From positions 62,001-126,000 of the forward strand of contig NZ_DAOKZA010000001.1 in NCBI RefSeq assembly GCF_035325925.1: a DNA stretch of 64,000 nucleotides, written 5' to 3'. This document shows positions 54,565 through 64,000 of this stretch, piece by piece. The notes below the pieces were generated by a model, which saw only the letters and a program-made list of their open reading frames with translations, was not told the origin of the DNA and ran no database searches. Made by a program: the position numbers and the translations under genes. This DNA comes from Calidifontimicrobium sp035325925 (GTDB lineage: Bacteria; Pseudomonadota; Gammaproteobacteria; Burkholderiales; Burkholderiaceae_C). Position 1 is the first letter of the stretch. Each line of letters opens with the position of its first letter.

Positions 54565-54902
54565 TCGGTCGACACCCCCGCCCCGCACTCGCCTGCGCCT
54601 CGCCGCGGCCGTGCTGGCGCCTGGCGCGAGCGGCTTGCGACAGTCGTGGGTCGGAGTGCCTGCCCGGTGGACGCCGGGTGTCGCCTCCGCATCGGTCGAC
54701 GCTGGCGGCCTGTGGACCGCGCCGTCCTTGGCGGGGCACCCGTGCCGGTCGGCCGCCGGAGGATGTAGGAATTTCTCCGACAAGCCCCGCAGACAAACCG
54801 GGACTCAAGCCACCGAACTGCCCTGATAACCGCACCCAGTTCGCGCTTCTACAGTTCGTTGCACACCGTCACCGAAACCCACCGCGAACCAAGGAGCCAC
54901 CG
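54565..54902 (+). promoter_or_regulatory. flhDC upstream region
   Basis: 338 bp between the glycosyltransferase and flhD with no gene. It must hold the master-operon promoter. A TACAGT at 54849-54854 is a possible -10 box about 50 bp before the ATG. AAGGAG lies 8 bp before the flhD start. I see no confident operator. Confidence 0.45.
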
Positions 54903-55226
54903 ATGAACGCCGACCAGATCCTCGCCGAGATCCGCGAAGCCAACCTGTCGTACCTGATGCTGGCGCAGAGCCTGATCCGCGGCGACCGCGAGCAGGCGCT
55001 GTTCCGCCTCGGCGTGTCGGAGGACACCGCGACGATGATCGCCGCGCTGACCCCGGCGCAGATGATGAAGATCGCCTCGGGCAACACGCTGCTGTGCCGC
55101 TTCCGCATGGACGACGACCTGGTGTGGAGCCTGCTGACCAGCCACGGCAAGGGCGCGGCCAACGAGAGCGTCAGCCGCCTGCACGCGTCGATCCTGATGG
55201 CCGGGCGCCATCAAGAGGCGGCCTGA
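54903..55226 (+). CDS. flhD: Flagellar master transcription factor subunit FlhD
   Basis: A 107-residue protein with the FlhD pattern ADQILAEIREANLSYLMLAQSLIRGDREQALFRLGVSEDTATMIAALTPAQMMKIA and CRFRMDD. It forms the FlhD4C2 complex that, with sigma-70 polymerase, turns on class II flagellar genes such as the fli operons in this window. The length matches beta-proteobacterial FlhD. Confidence 0.96.
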   Translation: MNADQILAEIREANLSYLMLAQSLIRGDREQALFRLGVSEDTATMIAALTPAQMMKIASGNTLLCRFRMDDDLVWSLLTSHGKGAANESVSRLHASILMAGRHQEAA

Positions 55227-55290
55227 GGCGGCCCGAGGCTGCGCGCGCACCGCGACACCGACACACGCACACGCACAGGAGGGAGAACCC

Positions 55291-55860
55291 ATGGCCCGCA
55301 ACAAGAGCATCCTCACCGAGGCGCGCCAGATCGAGCGCGCGGTCACGCTGATCCACCTCGGCGCGCGGCTGCAGGTGCTCGAGTCCGAGACCGACCTCAG
55401 CTACGAGCGCCTGCTGCGCCTGTACAAGGAGGTCGCTGGCAAGAGCCCGAGCAAGGGCCAGCTGCCGTTCTCCACCGACTGGTTCATGACCTGGCAGCCG
55501 AACATCCACGCCAGCCTGTTCCTGAACATCCACGAGTACCTGAACAAGGCCGCGGCGCTCGACGAGATCGACGTCGTCATCAAGGCCTACCAGCTGTACC
55601 TCGAGCAGACGCAGTCGCAGGGCCTCGAGCCGCTGCTGTCGGTCACGCGCGCCTGGCGGCTGGTGAAGTTCGTCGACAACGGCATGCTGACGATGACCCG
55701 GTGCCGCAAATGCGGCGGGCACTTCGTGACGCACCCGCACGAGATCGCCAAGCACTACGTGTGCGGGCTGTGCAACCCGCCGGCGCGCGCCGGCAAGGGC
55801 CGCGCCAGCGGGGCGCTGCACCTGGGCCCGGCCGGCGAACGCACCGGCGCGGTGCACTGA
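55291..55860 (+). CDS. flhC: Flagellar master transcription factor subunit FlhC
   Basis: A 189-residue protein. The DNA-binding and zinc-binding C-terminus has the four cysteines C138, C141, C158 and C161 (CRKCGG ... CGLCNPP); N-terminal QIERAVTLIHLGARLQVLESET is typical. An unusually strong ribosome site (AGGAGGGAG) precedes the ATG. The 64-bp gap from flhD includes a CA-rich tract. Confidence 0.96.
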   Translation: MARNKSILTEARQIERAVTLIHLGARLQVLESETDLSYERLLRLYKEVAGKSPSKGQLPFSTDWFMTWQPNIHASLFLNIHEYLNKAAALDEIDVVIKAYQLYLEQTQSQGLEPLLSVTRAWRLVKFVDNGMLTMTRCRKCGGHFVTHPHEIAKHYVCGLCNPPARAGKGRASGALHLGPAGERTGAVH

Positions 55861-56074
55861 CGCGATCGCGGCGCGGCGTGGGGGGCGGGGGGCTCAAGCC
55901 CGCCGCGCGCGTGCCGATACCGGACACGAAGGGGTCGCCCCCCGGCTTTAATTGCCCGTCTCCCCCTGGCACAGCCCTCTGTGCTTTTCGCGGGGGGTCG
56001 CCATCGGCCCGCCGCTTTTTCGTCGGCGCCACCGCCTGCGCGCCGCGCGAGAAGCGCGGACATCGGGGCCTGAT

Positions 56075-56101
56075 TCAAGTCGTTTCGGGCGGCGCCGATA
56101 A
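56075..56101 (+). promoter_or_regulatory. Putative sigma-28 promoter of motAB-cheYZ
   Basis: TCAA-N15-GCCGATAA: the -10 is a perfect match to the sigma-28 consensus and spacing is exact. It ends 30 bp before the motA ATG. motA, motB, cheY and cheZ follow in the same orientation with gaps small enough to be one operon. Confidence 0.75.
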
Positions 56102-56130
56102 CGGGCGCAAACCTCCGCAGCGCCACAAGC

Positions 56131-56991
56131 ATGTTCGTCATCATCGGCTGGGTCGTCGCCCTGGCTGCCGTGTTCGGTGTCTTCATCGCGCACGGCGGCA
56201 ACATCGGCGTCGTCATGGCGGCGCTGCCGTTCGAGATGGCGGCCATCGGCGGCGCCGCGCTCGGCGCGTTCATCGCCACCAACCCGCCGAAGGTGCTCAA
56301 GGCCACGGCGCGCGGGCTGGGGCTGTGCTTCAAGGGCAGCAAGTACACCAAGGCGCGTTACATGGAGCTGATGGCGCTGCTGTACGACATCCTGCAGAAG
56401 GCGCGCAAGGAAGGGCTGATGTCGATCGAGAACGACGTCGAGCAGCCCGAGAGCTCGCCGATCTTCCAGAAGTACCCCAACGTCGGCGGCGACCACCACG
56501 TGGTCGAGTTCGTCACCGACTACCTGCGCATGATGGTCTCGGGCAACCTCAACGCGCACGAGATCGAGTCGCTGATGGACAGCGAGATGGAGACCCACCA
56601 CCACGAGTCGCACGCCGCGGTGGCCGCGCTGCAGCGGCTGGCCGGCGGCCTGCCGGCGTTCGGCATCGTCGCCGCGGTGCTCGGCGTGGTCAACACGATG
56701 GGCTCGGTCGGCCAGCCGCCGGCGGTGCTCGGCGCGATGATCGGCTCGGCGCTGGTGGGCACCTTCCTCGGCATCCTGCTGGCCTACGCCTTCGCCGAGC
56801 CGCTGGCCGGGCTGCTCGAGCAGAAGCTCGACGAGCAGTCCAAGGAGCTGCACTGCATCAAGACCACGCTGCTGGCCAGCATGCAGGGCTACGCGCCGCA
56901 GGTGGCGGTCGAGTTCGGGCGCAAGGTGCTGTACTCGACCGAGCGGCCGAGCTTCGTCGAACTGGAAAGCCACGTGAAGGGGAAGAAGTGA
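56131..56991 (+). CDS. motA: Flagellar stator protein MotA
   Basis: A 286-residue protein with four membrane helices: 1 and 2 near the N-terminus (VIIGWVVALAAVFGVFIA, FEMAAIGGAALGAFIATN) and 3 and 4 at about 175-225 (AFGIVAAVLGVVNTMG, ALVGTFLGILLAYAF). The cytoplasmic loop carries ELMALLYDILQKARKEG and the charged residues that contact FliG. With MotB it forms the proton-driven stator. Confidence 0.97.
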   Translation: MFVIIGWVVALAAVFGVFIAHGGNIGVVMAALPFEMAAIGGAALGAFIATNPPKVLKATARGLGLCFKGSKYTKARYMELMALLYDILQKARKEGLMSIENDVEQPESSPIFQKYPNVGGDHHVVEFVTDYLRMMVSGNLNAHEIESLMDSEMETHHHESHAAVAALQRLAGGLPAFGIVAAVLGVVNTMGSVGQPPAVLGAMIGSALVGTFLGILLAYAFAEPLAGLLEQKLDEQSKELHCIKTTLLASMQGYAPQVAVEFGRKVLYSTERPSFVELESHVKGKK

Positions 56992-56992
56992 G

Positions 56993-57085
56993 GCCCCCCC
57001 CCGAAGCGGCTTCGGCGCCTCCCCCCCAGGGGGGCGCCGCCGGCGGACCGGCGAAGCCGGATCCGCGGCGGCCGCTTGAACGTGC
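56993..57085 (+). repeat. Intergenic repeat family A, copy 3 (between motA and motB)
   Basis: Directly after the motA stop, sense orientation: CCGAAGCGGCTTCGGCGCC hairpin, CCCCCCCAGGGGGGCGCCGCC, GAAGCCGGATCCGCGGCGG. It separates motA and motB by 146 bp; these genes are often adjacent or overlapping. Confidence 0.7.
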
Positions 57086-57137
57086 CGCTCGCGCCTTCGG
57101 CGCTTGCGGCCACTCCACCGATACGCAGGGGTGAGCC

Positions 57138-58073
57138 GTGGCGGGGGATGCCAAGAAGCTGCAGCCGATCATCATCAAGCGCGTGCGCAAGGGCGGGCAC
57201 GGCCACCATGGCGGCGCGTGGAAGATCGCCTACGCCGACTTCGTCACCGCGATGATGGCGTTCTTCCTGCTGATGTGGCTGCTGGGCAGCACCACCGAGG
57301 GCGACCGCAAGGGCATCGCCGACTACTTCAGCTCGCCGCTGAAGATCGCGCTGCTGTCGTCGGGCTCCGGGTCGGGCGACGCGTCGCACGTGATCAAGGG
57401 CGGCGGCCAGGACCTGACGCGCACCACCGGCCAGGTCAAGCGCGGCGAGATCGCCGCGCCGCGCGCCACCGTCAACCTGCAGGCGCTGAAGGAGGAGCAG
57501 CAGCGCGCCGAGCGCGCGCGGCTCGAGGAGCTGAAGCACAAGGTCGAGCGCCAGATCGCCGCGCACCCGCGCCTCGAGGCGCTGGCCGCGCAGATTCGCC
57601 TGGACATGACGCGCGACGGGCTGCGCATCCAGATCGTCGACGAGCACAACCGCCCGATGTTCGCCAGCGGCAGCGCGGTGGTGCAGCCGTACATGCGCGA
57701 GCTGCTGCGCGAGATCGGCACCGCGCTGGCCGAGGTGCCGAACCACCTCACGCTCGAGGGCCACACCGATGCCGCGCCGTTCGCCGGCGGCGAGCGCGGC
57801 TACAGCAACTGGGAGCTGTCGGCCGACCGCGCCAACGCGTCGCGCCGCGAGCTGGTCGCCGGCGGCCTGCCCGACGACCGCGTGCTGCGCGTCCAGGGGC
57901 TGGCCGCGAGCACGCCCTTCGTCGAAGCCGACCGCTTCCACGCGCAGAACCGGCGCATCAGCATCATCGTGATGAACCGCGACGCCGAGGACCGCTTCTT
58001 CCGCACCGCGCCCGAGGTGGCCGAGGCCCTCGGCGCGGCGCCCGCTTCGCCACCGCTTGCCGCATCCCGCTGA
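57138..58073 (+). CDS. motB: Flagellar stator protein MotB
   Basis: A 311-residue protein starting at a GTG. One membrane helix (about 31-51) contains the proton-binding D34 (KIAYADFVTAMMAFFLLMW). The C-terminal OmpA/MotB peptidoglycan-binding domain has LTLEGHTDAAPF, NWELSADRANASRRELV and RRISIIVM. It anchors the stator to the wall. A coiled coil (EEQQRAERARLEELKHKVERQ) lies between. Confidence 0.97.
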   Translation: MAGDAKKLQPIIIKRVRKGGHGHHGGAWKIAYADFVTAMMAFFLLMWLLGSTTEGDRKGIADYFSSPLKIALLSSGSGSGDASHVIKGGGQDLTRTTGQVKRGEIAAPRATVNLQALKEEQQRAERARLEELKHKVERQIAAHPRLEALAAQIRLDMTRDGLRIQIVDEHNRPMFASGSAVVQPYMRELLREIGTALAEVPNHLTLEGHTDAAPFAGGERGYSNWELSADRANASRRELVAGGLPDDRVLRVQGLAASTPFVEADRFHAQNRRISIIVMNRDAEDRFFRTAPEVAEALGAAPASPPLAASR

Positions 58074-58096
58074 GGCCCTGCCCCGAGAGAACCCCC

Positions 58097-58495
58097 ATGA
58101 GCAACCCGACCGACCTGAAGTTCCTGATCGTCGACGACTTCTCCACGATGCGGCGCATCATCCGCGGCCTGCTCAAGGAGATGGGCTGCCACCACGCCGA
58201 CGAGGCCGAGGACGGCGCGATCGCGCTGAACATGCTGCGCGCGCAGAAGTTCGACTTCGTCGTCAGCGACATCAACATGCCGAACATGAACGGCTTCGAG
58301 CTGCTCAAGGCGATCAAGGCCGACGACGAACTGAAGCACCTGCCGGTGCTGATGGTCACCGCCGAGGCGCGCAAGGAGGACATCGTGCTCGCCGCGCAGA
58401 GCGGCGCGGCCGGCTACATCGTCAAGCCCTTCACCAAGGCCACGCTCGAGGAGAAGGTGCACAAGATCATGCAGAAGCTGGCGGCCACCGCCTGA
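58097..58495 (+). CDS. cheY: Chemotaxis response regulator CheY
   Basis: A 132-residue protein with the canonical CheY series LIVDDFSTMRRIIRGLLKEMG, D58 in VVSDINMPNMNGFELL, VTAEA and IVKPF. CheY-phosphate binds FliM to switch rotation. It is paired with cheZ, which starts 18 bp downstream. This is the closer of the two window copies to enterobacterial CheY. Confidence 0.97.
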   Translation: MSNPTDLKFLIVDDFSTMRRIIRGLLKEMGCHHADEAEDGAIALNMLRAQKFDFVVSDINMPNMNGFELLKAIKADDELKHLPVLMVTAEARKEDIVLAAQSGAAGYIVKPFTKATLEEKVHKIMQKLAATA

Positions 58496-58512
58496 ACGAC
58501 GGAGACGCGACG

Positions 58513-59145
58513 ATGAAGATGGACGACCTCTCCGTGCTCGCACCGCAGATGGCCGCGCAGGCCTCGCCCGAGATCTTCCAGCAGCTCGGCGCGATCACGC
58601 GCCAGCTGCACGACACGCTGCAGCAGCTCGGCGTGATGCCCAAGCTGCAGCAGGCCGCCGACGGCCTGCCCGACGCGCGCAGCCGGCTGAACTACATCGC
58701 CAACAAGACCGCCGACGCGGCCAACAAGGTGCTCAACTCGGTCGACCAGGCCAAGGCCGAGCACGGCCACATCAGCGAGCAGACGCGGCGCATCGCGCAG
58801 GCCATCACCGCCGATCCGGTGCGCGCGGTGGCCTCGGGCGCGGTGCTGAACTTCGTCGGCGACGTCGAGGCGGCCACTGCGCGCATCGACCGGCACCTGA
58901 CCGACATCATGCTGGCGCAGGACTTCCACGACCTCACCGGCCAGGTGGTCGCCAAGGTCGTCGCGCTGGCCACCGACCTCGAGGACAGCCTGATCAAGCT
59001 GCTGGTGCAGGCGGCGCCGCCCGAGCAGGCGCAGAAGGTCGAGGCCGCGGTGCTCAGCGGCCCCGTCGTCGACCCCGAGGGCCGCACCGACGTCGTGAAG
59101 AACCAGAGCGAGGTCGACGACCTGCTGGCCAGCCTGGGGTTCTGA
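58513..59145 (+). CDS. cheZ: CheY-phosphate phosphatase CheZ
   Basis: A 210-residue helical protein. Catalytic D140 and Q144 lie in AQDFHDLTGQVV, and the C-terminal CheY-binding peptide SEVDDLLASLGF matches E. coli CheZ. GGAG precedes the ATG. It is the last gene of the motAB-cheYZ group. Confidence 0.97.
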   Translation: MKMDDLSVLAPQMAAQASPEIFQQLGAITRQLHDTLQQLGVMPKLQQAADGLPDARSRLNYIANKTADAANKVLNSVDQAKAEHGHISEQTRRIAQAITADPVRAVASGAVLNFVGDVEAATARIDRHLTDIMLAQDFHDLTGQVVAKVVALATDLEDSLIKLLVQAAPPEQAQKVEAAVLSGPVVDPEGRTDVVKNQSEVDDLLASLGF

Positions 59146-59556
59146 ACGCTCTGCCGCCGCGGGCCGCCCGCCGACTGTGCTGTCCGCCGCCGTTGATGCG
59201 CGATCGGGCCGCCGGGGCGCCCTGTTGCGCTCATGTCCCCCGGCGCCCGCCTTCGGCAGGTGCCTCCTCCTTGACTTCGCTCCACAGGGCCCCCCGGCGA
59301 CCCGATCGTTGAGCCGTGGCGCACTGGGTCGCTCGCAGGCCACGACGGTGGACCACCAAGGTCGGTGGGTGGCTGCCGCAGCGAAGTGAAGGAGGAGGCG
59401 TCGACCGCAGGTCGGCGCCGGGGGACATGAGCGGAGGCAGCCACCCGCCGGCCTTGGCACGCGACTGTCGCAGTACGCGCTCCAACCATGCCATGACCGC
59501 ACCCACCGAGCCCGGTCCGCTCGGCCGAGCGGGCGGCGCCGGAGGCGCCCTGCGCC
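59146..59556. repeat. Long imperfect inverted repeat between cheZ and ppc (family C)
   Basis: 411 bp without a supported gene. Two 54-bp arms, 59228-59281 and 59380-59433, are imperfect reverse complements: the left has CGCTCATGTCCCCCGGCGCC and TGCCTCCTCC...ACTTCGCT; the right has AGCGAAGTGAAGGAGGAG and GGCGCCGGGGGACATGAGCG. About 98 bp lie between them. A relative of one arm lies between fliQ and fliR. It could be a miniature mobile element or a bidirectional terminator between the convergent cheZ and ppc. Confidence 0.6.
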
Positions 59557-62358
<2,802 letters not shown>

Positions 62359-62449
62359 GGCGGGGGCGGGGGTCGGACGGCCGATGCTACCGGGCGCGGC
62401 GCCGCGCCGCTGCGCGGCGGCCGCGCGCGGCCCGACCATAATCCGCCGC

Positions 62450-63385
62450 ATGAGCCAGACCCCCGTGATCATCGCCACGCGCGAGAGCCGCCTCGCGCTG
62501 TGGCAGGCCGAGCACGTGCGCGCGCTGCTGCGCGAGCGCCTCGGCGTCGGCGTCGAGCTGCTGGGCATGACCACGCGCGGCGACCAGATCCTCGACCGCA
62601 CGCTGTCGAAGGTGGGCGGCAAGGGACTGTTCGTCAAGGAGCTCGAGACCGCGCTCGAGGACGGCCGCGCGCACCTGGCGGTGCACTCGCTGAAGGACGT
62701 GCCGATGGCGCTGCCCGAGGGCTTCGTGCTCGCTGCGGTGCTCGAGCGCGAGGACCCGCGCGACGCCTTCGTCAGCGCCCGCTTCGAGTCGCTCGATGCG
62801 CTGCCCGCCGGTGCGGTGGTCGGCACGTCGAGCCTGCGCCGCGAGGTGCAGCTGCGCGTGCTGCGCCCCGACCTGCGCATCGAGCCGCTGCGTGGCAACC
62901 TCGACACGCGGCTGCGCAAGCTCGACGAAGGCGGCTACGACGCGATCGTGCTCGCTGCGGCCGGGCTCGTGCGCCTCGGCCTCGCGTCGCGCATCCGTGC
63001 GCGCTTCGGGCCCGAGCGGATGCTGCCCGCGGCCGGGCAGGGTGCGCTGGGCATCGAGCTGCGCGAGGACGCGCTGGCGCTGCGCGAGCGCGTCGCGACG
63101 CTCACGCACGCGCCGACCTGGCTGGCCACGCACGCCGAGCGTGCGGTATCGCGCACGCTCGGCGGCAGTTGCAGCGTGCCGCTGGCGGCGCACGCGCGCT
63201 TCGACGGCGCGCTGCTGCGCCTGGACGCGCTGCTCGGCGACGCCCACCGCGCCGGCCGTGCGCTGCTGCGCGTGCAGGTCGAGTCGCCGGTGGCCGACAC
63301 CGCGCAGGCCGAGGCGCTGGGCGAGCAGGCGGCCCACGCGCTGCTGGTGCAAGGCGCGGGCGACTACCTCGCCGCGGCCGACTGA
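62450..63385 (+). CDS. hemC: Porphobilinogen deaminase (hydroxymethylbilane synthase)
   Basis: A 311-residue enzyme of tetrapyrrole synthesis. Motifs are IIATRESRLALWQAEHV, HSLKDVPMALPEGF, VVGTSSLRREVQLR, EPLRGNLDTRLRKL and the dipyrromethane cofactor cysteine C241 in LGGSCSVPLAAHA. A CATAAT box about 13 bp before the ATG suggests a very short leader. hemD follows after 4 bp. Confidence 0.97.
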   Translation: MSQTPVIIATRESRLALWQAEHVRALLRERLGVGVELLGMTTRGDQILDRTLSKVGGKGLFVKELETALEDGRAHLAVHSLKDVPMALPEGFVLAAVLEREDPRDAFVSARFESLDALPAGAVVGTSSLRREVQLRVLRPDLRIEPLRGNLDTRLRKLDEGGYDAIVLAAAGLVRLGLASRIRARFGPERMLPAAGQGALGIELREDALALRERVATLTHAPTWLATHAERAVSRTLGGSCSVPLAAHARFDGALLRLDALLGDAHRAGRALLRVQVESPVADTAQAEALGEQAAHALLVQGAGDYLAAAD

Positions 63386-63389
63386 CGCC

Positions 63390-64000
63390 GTGCCGACGAC
63401 GCGCGTGGTCGTCACGCGGCCGCAGCCGCAGGCCGACGAGTGGGCGCAGCGCCTGCGCGCCGCGGGCTTCGATGCCGTCGCGCTGCCGCTGCTGGGCATC
63501 GAGGCCGCCGACGACCCGGCACCGGTCGACGCGGCGTGGCGCGCGCTGGCCGGCGCCGATGCGCCGGCGATGCTGGTGTTCGTCAGCCCGAACGCGGTCG
63601 AGCGGTTCTTCGCGCGGTGCCCCGCGGGCGCCACCTGGCCGGCGCGCGTCACGGCGGCGGCGCCCGGGCCCGGCACGGCGCAGGTGCTGCTCGCGCGCGG
63701 CGTGCCGCCGGCGTGCCTCGTGCAGCCGGCGGCCGACGCGCCGCAGTTCGACTCCGAGGCGCTGTGGGCGCGGCTGCGCGAGCGCGACTGGCGCGGCGCG
63801 CACGTGCTGATCGTGCGCGGCGACGGCGGGCGCGACTGGCTGTGCGAGACGCTGCGCGCCGCCGGCGCCGACGTGGACTTCGTGCAGGCCTACCAGCGCG
63901 GCGCGCCGCAGCCCACGGTCGCCGAGCGCGCGCTGCTCGCGCAGGCGCTGGCCGCCCCGGGCGGGCACCTGTGGCTGTTCAGCAGTTCCGAGGCGGTGGG
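63390..64000 (+). CDS. hemD: Uroporphyrinogen-III synthase (C-terminus beyond window)
   Basis: The first 203 codons of a gene starting at a GTG 4 bp after hemC. VVVTRPQPQADEWAQRLRAAGFDAVALPLLGIE, MLVFVSPNAVERFF and VLIVRGDGGRDWLCETLRAAGADVDFVQAYQR are characteristic of HemD, which cyclises hydroxymethylbilane. The frame remains open at the right edge. Identity is supported by the hemC-hemD order. Confidence 0.92.
   Translation, partial: MPTTRVVVTRPQPQADEWAQRLRAAGFDAVALPLLGIEAADDPAPVDAAWRALAGADAPAMLVFVSPNAVERFFARCPAGATWPARVTAAAPGPGTAQVLLARGVPPACLVQPAADAPQFDSEALWARLRERDWRGAHVLIVRGDGGRDWLCETLRAAGADVDFVQAYQRGAPQPTVAERALLAQALAAPGGHLWLFSSSEAV

Overview
The window is a very GC-rich chromosomal segment that most resembles a flagellated Burkholderiales betaproteobacterium of the Rubrivivax/Leptothrix/Methylibium type. 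The reasons are the ppc-hemC-hemD arrangement, an FlhDC-driven flagellar system with short flagellins, CheZ-type chemotaxis, PEP-CTERM proteins and codon use dominated by G/C third positions. The genus is an inference; no rRNA or tRNA gene was seen.

Layout. 1-7835: signalling genes: the N-terminal part of a membrane sensor (minus strand, cut by the window edge), then a translationally coupled operon of an HD-GYP response regulator, a hybrid histidine kinase and a TPR response regulator. 7846-11636: DUF1841 protein, TRIC-type channel and a large FtsX-like permease. 11637-14845: sparse region with a four-repeat PEP-CTERM surface protein behind a sigma-54-like promoter, and a PA-domain remnant. 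14846-21976 (minus): chemotaxis operon reading CheZ-like protein, cheY, cheA, MCP, cheW, MCP, behind a sigma-28-like promoter. 22373-25026: a two-component pair, a VOC protein and a small DUF2798 protein. 24986-36379 (minus): flagellar basal body, switch and export genes fliF-G-H-I-J-K-L-M-N-O-P-Q-R, with fliE divergent at 36563.

36876-45941 is a roughly 9-kb integrative element inserted in the last codons of fliE. It is bounded by a 13-bp direct repeat that restores the same fliE ending on the left. It carries a tyrosine integrase, a short run of overlapping small genes, a ParB-like protein, a DUF3987 primase/helicase, a truncated HNH-family gene and a lone HK97-type capsid gene. No portal, terminase, protease or tail gene was seen. 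It looks like a reduced, satellite-like phage island.

46050-59145 resumes the flagellar locus: a lytic transglycosylase, an orphan pseudopilin, a YcgR-like brake, fliT, fliS, fliD, two flagellins, a glycosyltransferase, the master regulator flhDC, motAB and cheY-cheZ. Sigma-28-like promoters are visible before motA, fliD, one flagellin and the chemotaxis operon, which fits the hierarchy FlhDC, then hook-basal body, then sigma-28 late genes. The window ends with ppc (minus) and divergent hemC-hemD.

At least three families of short intergenic repeats sit in and around these operons, including between fliP, fliQ and fliR. No CRISPR array and no complete insertion sequence was found. All functional names are read from motifs and context; no database search was possible.
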